The notes under the pieces: generated by a model
What the model was told of the DNA's origin: nothing
The model's database searches: none
The model's input: the letters and a program-made list of their open reading frames with translations, nothing else
Shown: positions 9,292 through 17,023 of the stretch, one piece after another
Layout of the letters: each line of letters starts with the position of its first letter
Numbering within the stretch: the stretch's first letter is position 1
Program-made: the position numbers and the translations under genes
NCBI RefSeq assembly: GCF_002217755.1
Contig: NZ_BCFL01000017.1
Location: forward strand, 1,058,384-1,122,383
Direction: 5' to 3'
Origin: Streptomyces hyaluromycini
GTDB lineage: Bacteria; Actinomycetota; Actinomycetes; Streptomycetales; Streptomycetaceae
Length of the DNA stretch: 64,000 nt

Positions 9292-9364
9292 TGCCCCCAA
9301 CGGGATTCGAACCCGTGCTACCGCCTTGAAAGGGCGGCGTCCTAGGCCGCTAGACGATGAGGGC
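9292..9364 (-). tRNA. tRNA-Glu(TTC)
   Basis: A 73-base cloverleaf with acceptor GCCCTCA/TGGGGGC, anticodon loop CTTTCAA (anticodon TTC) and discriminator A. It is the first gene of the array, transcribed leftward. Confidence 0.95.
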
Positions 9365-9566
9365 GAAACAGCCAGTACCGCTCTGCTTCGTCTTCGCGCC
9401 CCCAGGGGACGTGAGAAGCATGTGACTCCGCTTTCCCCTGGCGGGTTCCGCTTCTCCCTCGCTGCAATAGAAGCTTGGGACGGTCAAGCCCTGACCGGCG
9501 CCCTTGGGCACGAACAGACTGTACTACGCGGCCCGGACGCGGACCAAACCAGATGTGGAGCGCGGC

Positions 9567-11108
9567 TCAGGGCTGGTTGTCCTCCGGGAGGTGACGGCTG
9601 ACCTCGGCCGTCGTCTCGCCCAGGCCGCCCAGCTTGATCTCGTCCCAGGCCTGGAGCCGGCGGCTGTCCCGGTCGAAGTAGAGGATCGAGGCCTCGATCG
9701 GGTCCGGGTACTTGCCCTCGACCGCCCGGAGCCCGCTGCCGCCCGTGGAACCCTCCACGCGCAGCCGGGTGCCGTGCGACAGGATCTCCGTCTGCTCGTG
9801 GTGGAGATGGCCGGCCAGGACCAGGGGCACCTCGCCGTCCGTCATCCGGGCCGCCGTCGGCTCGTGGACGATCGCGACGTCCACCGGGGTGTCGGCCGCC
9901 CGCTGCTCCCGCAGGGCCGTGGCGAGACGGTCCCCGGCCAGCTCCTCGGCCGCGTCGCCGCCGGGGGCGGTCGAGCGGTCGGGGGTGAACTGGGGGTCGC
10001 CGATCCCGGCGAAGCGCAGCCCGGCGATCGTCTCGGCGCGGCCGTCGTCCAGGACGTGCACGTTCCTCATGCGGGAGAGGTAGTGCTGGGTGGTGAGGGA
10101 GTCGTGGTTGCCCCGGACCCAGACGTACGGCACGCCCAGGTCGGCGATGGGGTCCAGGAAGCCGTTCTCGGCCGCCGTGCCGTGGTCCATGGTGTCGCCG
10201 GAGTCGACGATCACGTTCACCTTGTACTGCTCCACCAGCGAGGCGATGATCTTCCAGCTCGCCGGGTTCAGGTGGATGTCGGAGACGTGCAGGACGCGGA
10301 GGGTGGCCGGGTCCGGGGAGTAGGCGGGGAGCGTGGACGTGACGTCGTACAGCTTCGTCACGTTCGTCACCAGGCGGGCCAGTTCCTTCTGGTAGACGTC
10401 GAATTCGGTGACGATGCTGCGCGCGTTGCCGACCAGTGCCGGGGCGGAGGAGAGCAGGCCGGAGAACCTCGGCTCCAGGACCGACTCGGGGTTCCAGGTG
10501 GCGTACGCGGTCGCGCCGGAGGAGGCGAGCAGGGCGAGGGCGAGGCCGCCGGCGGCCAGGGCGCGGCGCGGGCGTCGGTAGACCGCCAGGCCCAGGGCGG
10601 TGGCGCCGGTGACGACGGCCACGCAGGAGCGTACGGCCAGGTCGAGGGTGCCGTGCTCGACGTCGTGGGCGACCTCGTCCTGGAGTCCGGAGAGGCGCTC
10701 GGGGTGGTCGACCAGCGCCTGGGAGCGGACCGGGTCGAGCTGGTCGACGTTGACGTCGAGACGGACGGGACCGGTGTGGGTGTCCAGGAAGAGGGCGCCC
10801 AGCGGGGAGACGTTGATCTTCGTGCCGCCGGTGAGGGACGGGCGCAGCGTCATCGTCGTGTCCATCGGGCCCACCTCGGCGCGGACGTTCCCGACGATCA
10901 GCAGGCCGAGCCAGGCGCCGACGAGCACGACGGCGGCCAGGCCGAGGGCGCGGCTCCAGAGGGGCGGCCGGTGCGCCTCGGGGGCGAGCTCCAGGACGGG
11001 CAGGCGGGGTCGGGTCCGGGGCCGGACCCGGGCAGGGGTTCGGGCCTGGGAGTGGGCTCGGGAGTGGGCTCGGGAGTGGGCTCGGGTTCGGGTGCGGACG
11101 CGGGCCAT
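9567..11108 (-). CDS. membrane-anchored metallophosphoesterase
   Basis: A 513-residue calcineurin-type phosphoesterase. The N-terminus (residues 2-35) is a low-complexity Arg/Thr/His/Ser stretch with RAHSRAHSRAHS repeats, so the true start may be further in. Two membrane segments lie near residues 55-75 and 160-205. The catalytic domain (about 270-510) keeps the metal motifs in order: HVSDIHLN, DSGDTMD, RGNHDS, VAIVHEP and GHLHHEQT. The topology suggests a phosphoesterase domain tethered to the membrane; the substrate is unknown. The gene lies upstream of the tRNA array and is read towards it. Confidence 0.88.
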   Translation of the reverse strand: MARVRTRTRAHSRAHSRAHSQARTPARVRPRTRPRLPVLELAPEAHRPPLWSRALGLAAVVLVGAWLGLLIVGNVRAEVGPMDTTMTLRPSLTGGTKINVSPLGALFLDTHTGPVRLDVNVDQLDPVRSQALVDHPERLSGLQDEVAHDVEHGTLDLAVRSCVAVVTGATALGLAVYRRPRRALAAGGLALALLASSGATAYATWNPESVLEPRFSGLLSSAPALVGNARSIVTEFDVYQKELARLVTNVTKLYDVTSTLPAYSPDPATLRVLHVSDIHLNPASWKIIASLVEQYKVNVIVDSGDTMDHGTAAENGFLDPIADLGVPYVWVRGNHDSLTTQHYLSRMRNVHVLDDGRAETIAGLRFAGIGDPQFTPDRSTAPGGDAAEELAGDRLATALREQRAADTPVDVAIVHEPTAARMTDGEVPLVLAGHLHHEQTEILSHGTRLRVEGSTGGSGLRAVEGKYPDPIEASILYFDRDSRRLQAWDEIKLGGLGETTAEVSRHLPEDNQP

Positions 11109-11194
11109 TGGTGCCGTATGCCCAGGGTTGCGGGCTCATATGCGGCGGTTCGCGACGCGCGAGGGGTTCGGGGGCCGGGGTTCGGGGGCCGGGG

Positions 11195-11252
11195 GAGCCG
11201 GGTCAGCCCCAGCCCAGTTCGTGGAGCCGGGTCAGCCCCAGCCCAGTTCGTG
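11195..11252. repeat. 29-bp tandem duplication over a gene's stop codon
   Basis: Two perfect 29-base units (11195-11223, 11224-11252), with a third partial unit beginning at 11253. The units span the 3' end and stop of the zinc peptidase gene, so its last codons exist twice. Confidence 0.85.
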
Positions 11253-11582
11253 GAGCCGGGCGTCCCCGATGCCGAAATGGTGCGCCACCTCGTGGACGAC
11301 GGTCACGGCGACTTCGTGGACCACTTCCTCCGGCGTCTCGCAGTGCCGCAGGGTCGGTCCCATGTAGACCGTGATGCGGTCGGGGAGGACCCCGGCGTAC
11401 CACTCCCCGCGCTCGGTGAGCGGCGTCCCCTCGTACAAACCCAGTAGATCCGGGTCGTCGGCGGGCGGCTCGTCCTCCACGAACACGGCCACGTTGTCCA
11501 TGACCCGCGTCAGTTCCGGCGGGATCCGGTCCAGGGCTTCGCTCACCAGTTCTTCGAACCCGTCGCGTGTCATCTCCAGCAC
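11232..11582 (-). CDS. small zinc metallopeptidase (zincin-like)
   Basis: A 116-residue protein of the small neutral zinc metallopeptidase family (PF06262-type, formerly DUF1025). The family hallmark is at the C-terminus: HEVAHHFGIGDARLHELGW supplies HExxH and the third Asp ligand. The N-terminal half (FEELVSEALDRIPPELTRVMDNVAVFVED) and the YEGTPLTER segment also match the family. The full length is normal. The last codons and stop fall within a 29-base tandem repeat, but the product looks intact. The substrate is not known for this family. Confidence 0.88.
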   Translation of the reverse strand: MLEMTRDGFEELVSEALDRIPPELTRVMDNVAVFVEDEPPADDPDLLGLYEGTPLTERGEWYAGVLPDRITVYMGPTLRHCETPEEVVHEVAVTVVHEVAHHFGIGDARLHELGWG

Positions 11583-11840
11583 AGGGCCATTGTCGGGGAC
11601 GAACGCGCGGAGCGGAGGTATCCGGCCGGGGCCGCGAGCTCCCGTCGTCCCCGTCCGACTCCCGTTCCACCGCTATTGCACGCCTGTGACAGCGCACGCA
11701 CAGCTCTGTCATTCCCCACGGGAAGACTTCTGTCATCGCGAAGGGGCGGCACAGGCCGAGGGGACCGGATCAGCTCCGGAGGGCAGGCAACTCCCGCGAT
11801 GACCACTTGTCGCAGTGTCATTCATCCTGGGGGGAACCCG

Positions 11841-12764
11841 ATGTCCGCACGTTACCGTCGTCGCACCACAGCCGCCGTCGCCACCGGTGTCGCCGCGCTG
11901 CTGGCCGTGGCCGGCGTGTCCGCCACCGCGACGGCCGCTTCGGCCGCCGTGAGCGTGCCCCGGGGGCTGACCATCAGCGACGGCACCCGTCACGTCATCG
12001 TCGGCGGCAGGTCGATCGACTTCGGTACCGTCGTCCGCGACCTGGCCTGGAACCCGAGCGGTACCAAGGCCGCCTTCGTCGACGGCCACGGCAACCTCGT
12101 CGTCTCCGACCCCGACGGCAGCCACCGCGTCACCGTCGCCGCCAACCCGGGCAACCAGACCTGGTCCCACCCGACCTGGCAGGTCGCCGCGGCCGACAGG
12201 ACGAACGGCATCCCCGCGAAGAACAACATCATCTTCGCCGCCAAGATCCACGGCAGCACCGTGCTGGAGCGCGTCAAGGCCACCAGCAACCACGGCAAGC
12301 CGGCCAAGATCAGCCTGAACAGCGACGACCCGGAGGCGGGCGCGCTCCCGCAGACGAACAACGCCTGGCCGAACGTCGGCGGGGCCTACGGCACGGCCGT
12401 CTACGACAACACCCACACCGGCGAGGTCTACATCCGGGACGACTACCTGCGTCAGCAGGGCGGTGCGCTGGCCAAGGGGTCCGAGCCCGCGCTCGCCCCC
12501 GACGGGGAGGAGGTCGTCTTCGTCCGCTCGGTCGGCGGCCACGACCACCTCTTCGTCGACGACCTGACCGCCGGCACCAACGCCGTCAAGGACATCACCC
12601 CGCACGCCACCACCGACTACACCGAGCCCACCTGGTCGCCCAACGGCAAGACCATCGCCTTCCGGACCCCGGCCGGTACCTACACCGTCACCAGGACCGC
12701 CCACGGGTTCGGCGCGCCGGTCAAGGTCTCCGCGCACAAGGGGCTGCCCGCCTACCGCGGCTGA
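11841..12764 (+). CDS. secreted TolB-like beta-propeller protein
   Basis: A 307-residue exported protein starting at ATG 11841 after a GGGGGAA ribosome-binding site. The signal peptide (MSARYRRRTTAAVATGVAALLAVAG…) ends near ASAAVS. The rest contains WD40-like/TolB blades: LAWNPSGTKAAFVDGHGNLVV, GSEPALAPDGEEVVFVR and PTWSPNGKTIAFRTPAG. It has no catalytic motif and probably serves a binding role outside the membrane. Its 3' end overlaps the convergent gene at 12752 by 13 bases. Confidence 0.82.
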   Translation: MSARYRRRTTAAVATGVAALLAVAGVSATATAASAAVSVPRGLTISDGTRHVIVGGRSIDFGTVVRDLAWNPSGTKAAFVDGHGNLVVSDPDGSHRVTVAANPGNQTWSHPTWQVAAADRTNGIPAKNNIIFAAKIHGSTVLERVKATSNHGKPAKISLNSDDPEAGALPQTNNAWPNVGGAYGTAVYDNTHTGEVYIRDDYLRQQGGALAKGSEPALAPDGEEVVFVRSVGGHDHLFVDDLTAGTNAVKDITPHATTDYTEPTWSPNGKTIAFRTPAGTYTVTRTAHGFGAPVKVSAHKGLPAYRG

Positions 12765-13360
12765 CCGCCGCCCGGCCGGCCGTCGGAGCGGGCGAGTTCG
12801 GCCCGTAGCGCCTCCAGGTGCTCGTCGGCCGTGTCGTGCGGCAGGAACTCGACCACGTCGAGGAAACGGAACAGGACCTGGGACTTGGTGACGGCGAACT
12901 CGTAGTCGGCGAACCCCACCACGGCACCCAGCTGCCCTCGCACAGCACCCCGGACGACATGCGCGGTCATGTCGTCCGGGGTTTCCGCGCTCGTGCCCCG
13001 CCGGGCGTTGGGGCGGGCCAGGTACGGGCAGACCATCGAGGCGTAGAGCATGCACGCGCGGTGCCCGGGAGCCTCCAGGGTCGGCGCCAGGTTGCGGTAC
13101 GGCCGCCCGGCGGTCAGCGCGTCGCGGATCGCGGAACTCTCCGCAGCGCCGACCACCCGCCACACCGGGCCCTTCGGTATCAGGGTGTTGCAGACGGAAC
13201 ACAGCCTGTTGCGGGCGCACTCCGCGCTGCGCCCGTAGTCGGTGAGTGCGAACTGGGGGGCGTCGCCCTCCCACGGCGTGATGGCGGGCACGGGGTAGCC
13301 GCGGCTGTCACGAGGTCTGGCCTCGATGCTCGCCGGCATGGGAACGGAGTCGAATCGCAC
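12752..13360 (-). CDS. conserved hypothetical with CxxC motif
   Basis: A 202-residue protein; the ATG at 13339 (MPASIEARP) is an alternative start. It has a CARNRLCSVCNTLIPKGPVWRV segment with two CxxC-like pairs that could bind zinc, and a later CMLYASMVCPYL pair. The C-terminal half (FADYEFAVTKSQVLFRFLDVVEFLPH) looks like a folded alpha/beta part. I do not recognise a named family. It converges on and overlaps the beta-propeller gene. Confidence 0.75.
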   Translation of the reverse strand: MRFDSVPMPASIEARPRDSRGYPVPAITPWEGDAPQFALTDYGRSAECARNRLCSVCNTLIPKGPVWRVVGAAESSAIRDALTAGRPYRNLAPTLEAPGHRACMLYASMVCPYLARPNARRGTSAETPDDMTAHVVRGAVRGQLGAVVGFADYEFAVTKSQVLFRFLDVVEFLPHDTADEHLEALRAELARSDGRPGGGQPR

Positions 13361-13534
13361 ACCTCATGGTGAACCACCCGCCCATGCCCTCGCGACGGTT
13401 GAGGACGGTTGGGGGCTGAGGTCCGGCGTTTGTCGTACGGATCGCCGGTACCTGCGGTCCCGGGGGCGTGTCCTCTTGTGGGCGGCGGGAGTTGGGCAGG
13501 TTGACTTCTTTCTCCGCCCCCGGAGGTGGCCGCC

Positions 13535-14059
13535 GTGCGCCCCTTGTACGTATCCGTCCGTCTGGCCGTCACGGTGATGGCGGTCGCGGCCGCCGCCGGC
13601 TGTGTGAACGTGGGCGACGACGCGGGGAAGGCCAAGCCGTCGCACTCCGCGGGGCACCGGGGCGGTGACGTGGCCGAGGGAGGCTCCGGGGTGTCCGGCG
13701 ACGGCGGTCCGGGGTACGGCGGTGCGGTGGCCGACGGGAAACGCGGGCACGGGGAGAAGGCGAAGCCGGGAGAGTCGGCGTCGGCGTCCGCGAAACCGAC
13801 GAAGGGGGCCAGCGCGGCGTCCGCCGTGCCGGCGAAGCCGGGCAAGAGCGTGGCGCCGGGGGTGCCGGCCGGGCCGACGGGGGCCCCGACAACGCCCGCG
13901 CCGCCGGCGGCCTCGCCCACCCCGCCGCCGGCTTCACCCACCCCGCCGCCCCCGGCGACGGACCCCCCGTCGGCCGAGCCGTCCTCGTCGGCACACGAGG
14001 ACACGGGAACCCAGCTGGTCCAACGCGAGCCGGCACCGGAGGCGGGGACGCCGGCGTAG
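13535..14059 (+). CDS. lipoprotein with Pro/Ser/Ala-rich tail
   Basis: The GTG at 13535 is chosen because CGGAGG lies eight bases upstream. The predicted product has 174 residues. The signal (MRPLYVSVRLAVTVMAVAAAAGC) ends in a lipobox, AAGC. Everything after it is low complexity: Gly/Lys/His-rich, then AP/PSPTPPP repeats that look like a cell-wall spanning linker, ending QLVQREPAPEAGTPA. There is no globular domain and the function is unknown. Confidence 0.7.
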   Translation: MRPLYVSVRLAVTVMAVAAAAGCVNVGDDAGKAKPSHSAGHRGGDVAEGGSGVSGDGGPGYGGAVADGKRGHGEKAKPGESASASAKPTKGASAASAVPAKPGKSVAPGVPAGPTGAPTTPAPPAASPTPPPASPTPPPPATDPPSAEPSSSAHEDTGTQLVQREPAPEAGTPA

Positions 14060-14076
14060 GGGGCTGCGGCCGCTTC

Positions 14077-14264
14077 GGCACCGCCGGGACACACCGCGGG
14101 GGCCGAGCACCGTCGCGGCGGGAAGAACTGGCAGGCGTCGGGTGAATTGAGGGGTGGCGGGAGAAGGCGGCCTTGGGCGGCGGTAGAGGGCTGCGGTCGT
14201 CTTGGCACCGCCGGGACACACCGCGGGGGCCGAGCACCGTCGCGGCGGGAAGAACTGGCAGGCG
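14077..14264. repeat. 127-bp-period direct repeat after the lipoprotein gene
   Basis: A 61-base core (starting GGCACCGCCGGGACACACC) occurs identically at 14077-14137 and 14204-14264, with further similarity on both sides. The rest of the stretch between the lipoprotein gene and the helicase (14265-14633) holds the helicase promoter and a long leader, including the short hairpin GAGCGCGCC/GGCGCGTACTC near 14516. I see no gene in it. Confidence 0.8.
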
Positions 14265-14633
14265 CCGGGTGAATCCCGGGTGGTGGGAGAAGGCTCTCTC
14301 GGGTGGGGGAAGAAGATGGGTGGGGCGAGTGTTGGGGAACCTGTAAGGCTGCGCGTCCGGTCCGGTGAGATTTGTGTCGGCGGGTTGGCGTGAGCGTCTT
14401 CGGGGCTGTGGTGAAACCGCTGTGAGCTGCGAGGTTGTAGCTCGGTTTGCCTTCGGGGGTGTTGGGTGCGTATGGTGGTAGATCGTTTGATCCCATTTGC
14501 CCGGCGCCACTGCAGAGCGCGCCGTGTGGCGCGTACTCTCCCTTGCCGTGGCGGACCGCATTGAGGCGGTCGTGAGCGAATCACGGAGTTGACGGGCGCG
14601 TGCCGAAGAGACTCCGGAAGGTTTCGCATTCGC

Positions 14634-16844
14634 ATGTCCGTGTCCAGTAATGACCAGATCGTTGTGCCCGAGAACATCCAGGACGACGAACTGGTGACCC
14701 AGGTCTCCGAGGAGACCGCTGACACCACCGACACCACCCCCCAGACCACCTTCGCCGACCTCGGTCTCCCCGAGGGCGTCGTGCGCAAGCTCGCGCAGAA
14801 CGGCGTGACGAGCCCCTTCCCGATCCAGGCCGCGACCATCCCGGACGCCCTGCTCGGCAAGGACATCCTCGGCCGGGGCCGTACCGGCTCCGGCAAGACC
14901 CTCTCCTTCGGTCTGCCCACCCTGGCCACCCTGGCCGGCGGCCGCACCGAGAAGAAGCGGCCGCGTGCCGTCATCCTCACCCCGACCCGCGAGCTGGCGA
15001 TGCAGGTCGCCGACGCGCTCCAGCCCTACGGCGACGTCCTCGGCCTGAAGATGAAGGTCGTCTGCGGCGGTACGTCCATGGGCAACCAGATCTACGCCCT
15101 GGAGCGCGGCGTCGACGTCCTCGTCGCCACCCCGGGCCGCCTGCGCGACATCATCAACCGCGGCGCCTGCTCCCTGGAGGACGTCCAGATCGCCGTCCTC
15201 GACGAGGCCGACCAGATGTCCGACCTGGGCTTCCTGCCCGAGGTCACCGAGCTGCTCGACCAGATCCCGGCCGGCGGCCAGCGCATGCTCTTCTCCGCGA
15301 CCATGGAGAACGAGATCCAGACCCTCGTCGAGCGCTACCTGAACAACCCCGTCTCCCACGAGGTGGACGCGGCCCAGGGCGCGGTCACGACGATGTCCCA
15401 CCACATCCTCATCGTGAAGCCCAAGGACAAGGCGCCGGTCACCGCCGCGATCGCCTCCCGCAAGGGCCGCACGATCATCTTCGTCCGCACCCAGCTGGGC
15501 GCCGACCGCGTCGCCGAGCAGCTGCGCGACTCCGGTGTGAAGGCCGACGCGCTGCACGGCGGCATGACCCAGGGCGCCCGGACCCGGACCCTCGCCGACT
15601 TCAAGGACGGGTACGTCAACGTCCTGGTCGCGACGGACGTCGCCGCCCGCGGTATCCACGTCGACGGCATCGACCTGGTGCTGAACGTCGACCCCGCCGG
15701 CGACCACAAGGACTACCTGCACCGCGCCGGCCGTACCGCTCGCGCGGGCCGTACCGGCACGGTCGTCTCGCTCTCCCTCCCGCACCAGCGCCGGCAGATC
15801 TTCCGGCTGATGGAGGACGCGGGCGTCGACGCCGGCCGTCACATCATCAACTCCGGTACGGCCTTCGAGCCGGAGGTCGCCGACATCACCGGCGCCCGTT
15901 CCATGACCGAGGTCCAGTCTGAGTCCGCGGCCAACGCGGCGCAGCAGGCCGAGCGCGAGGTCACCCAGCTCACCAAGGAGCTGGAGCGGGCCCAGCGCCG
16001 GGCCGCCGAGCTGCGCGAGGAGGCCGACCGCCTGGTCGCCCGGGTCGCCCGCGAGCGCGGCGAGGACCCGGAGGCGGCGGTGGCCGAGGCCGCCGCCGTG
16101 GCCGAGGCCGAGGCCGTGGTGGCGGAGCAGCCGGCCGCCGAGGCGCCGGCCCGCCAGGAGTCCTCCTCGTACGAGCGTCCGCGTCAGCAGCGTGACGAGC
16201 GGGGCAACTACGAGCGCCGGGACCGCCGCGACGAGCGTCCCTCGGGCGGCTTCCGTCGCGACGACCGCCGTGACGACCGCGGTGCCCGTTCCTTCGACCG
16301 TCGTGACGAGCGTCCGTCCGGTGGCTTCCGCCGGGACGACCGCCGCGACGACCGTCGTGACGGCGGCGACCGTGGCGGGTTCCGCCGCGACGACCGTCCG
16401 TCGGGCGGCTTCCGCCGGGACGAGCGTCGTGACGACCGCGGTGCCCGTTCCTTCGAGCGTCGTGACGAGCGTCCGTCCGGTGGCTTCCGCCGGGACGAGC
16501 GCCGTGACGACCGTCGTGACGGCGGCGACCGTGGCGGGTTCCGCCGCGACGAGCGCCGGCCCTTCGACCGGGACCGCGACGACCGCGGCGGCCGTTCCTT
16601 CGAGCGTCGTGACGAGCGTCCGTCCGGTGGTTTCCGCCGCGACGAGCGTCCGTCCGGCCACCGTGGCAGCGACCGCCCGTTCAACCGCGACCGCCGCGAC
16701 GACCGCCCGGGCTTCCGCAGCGGCGGCCACAGCGGCCACGACCGCCCGTTCGGCCGTCGTGACGACCACCGCGGCTCGTCCTCCGGCTCCACCGGCTCCT
16801 TCGGCCGCCGTGACGACAAGCCGCGCTGGAAGCGCAACGGCTGA
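14634..16844 (+). CDS. DEAD-box RNA helicase with arginine-rich repeat tail
   Basis: A 736-residue helicase starting at ATG 14634. All motifs are present: Q motif (FPIQAATIPDAL), I GRTGSGKT, Ia PTRELA, II DEAD, III SAT, IV-V FVRTQLGADRVA and TDVAARGI, VI HRAGRTARAG. The core ends near residue 430. A coiled-coil segment (ERAQRRAAELREEADRLVARV) follows, then a 210-residue tail of RRDERPSGGFRR and RDDRRDGGDRGGF repeats, an RGG-like RNA-binding region. Proteins of this kind act in RNA decay and cold adaptation; this is inferred from the family. The leader of about 250 bases suggests post-transcriptional control. The tail is encoded by long near-identical DNA repeats. Confidence 0.94.
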   Translation: MSVSSNDQIVVPENIQDDELVTQVSEETADTTDTTPQTTFADLGLPEGVVRKLAQNGVTSPFPIQAATIPDALLGKDILGRGRTGSGKTLSFGLPTLATLAGGRTEKKRPRAVILTPTRELAMQVADALQPYGDVLGLKMKVVCGGTSMGNQIYALERGVDVLVATPGRLRDIINRGACSLEDVQIAVLDEADQMSDLGFLPEVTELLDQIPAGGQRMLFSATMENEIQTLVERYLNNPVSHEVDAAQGAVTTMSHHILIVKPKDKAPVTAAIASRKGRTIIFVRTQLGADRVAEQLRDSGVKADALHGGMTQGARTRTLADFKDGYVNVLVATDVAARGIHVDGIDLVLNVDPAGDHKDYLHRAGRTARAGRTGTVVSLSLPHQRRQIFRLMEDAGVDAGRHIINSGTAFEPEVADITGARSMTEVQSESAANAAQQAEREVTQLTKELERAQRRAAELREEADRLVARVARERGEDPEAAVAEAAAVAEAEAVVAEQPAAEAPARQESSSYERPRQQRDERGNYERRDRRDERPSGGFRRDDRRDDRGARSFDRRDERPSGGFRRDDRRDDRRDGGDRGGFRRDDRPSGGFRRDERRDDRGARSFERRDERPSGGFRRDERRDDRRDGGDRGGFRRDERRPFDRDRDDRGGRSFERRDERPSGGFRRDERPSGHRGSDRPFNRDRRDDRPGFRSGGHSGHDRPFGRRDDHRGSSSGSTGSFGRRDDKPRWKRNG
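16225..16650 (+). repeat. in-gene DNA repeats coding the RGG-like tail
   Basis: Imperfect tandem repeats of about 165-180 bases in the helicase tail, each with CGTGACGAGCGTCCGTCCGG followed by a GGTGGCTTCCGCCG block. They encode RRDERPSGGFRRDD/ERRDD units. Such repeats can recombine and change tail length. Confidence 0.8.
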
Positions 16845-16860
16845 CACCGAGTGAGGTGAC

Positions 16861-16899
16861 GGAAGGGCCCGTACGACGACCTGTCGTACGGGCCCTTCC
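16861..16899. terminator. terminator after the DEAD-box helicase
   Basis: A perfect 17-base-pair stem (GGAAGGGCCCGTACGAC / GTCGTACGGGCCCTTCC) with a five-base loop, 16 bases after the stop codon. It is the strongest simple hairpin in this part of the window. Confidence 0.88.
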
Positions 16900-17023
16900 G
16901 CGTTCCGGGCCGGGACGGTACGGACGGACCCCGCCAACTACCCCCTGTTCAAGGTCAATTCACTGTTGACGCCTGTGTGCCGGTTGTTAACATCCTTTGA
17001 CTTTTGACTTCCTGGGGGGTTCC

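Noticed and set aside
16225..16650. Regular repeats considered as a CRISPR array
   Set aside because: The repeats are coding, GC-rich, imperfect and lie within the helicase tail; there are no unique equal-length spacers. No CRISPR array is present in the window.
13569..16937. 1122-codon frame antisense to the DEAD-box helicase
   Set aside because: It is a shadow of the repetitive RGG-type tail; Val/Thr/Ala-rich nonsense composition and no domains.
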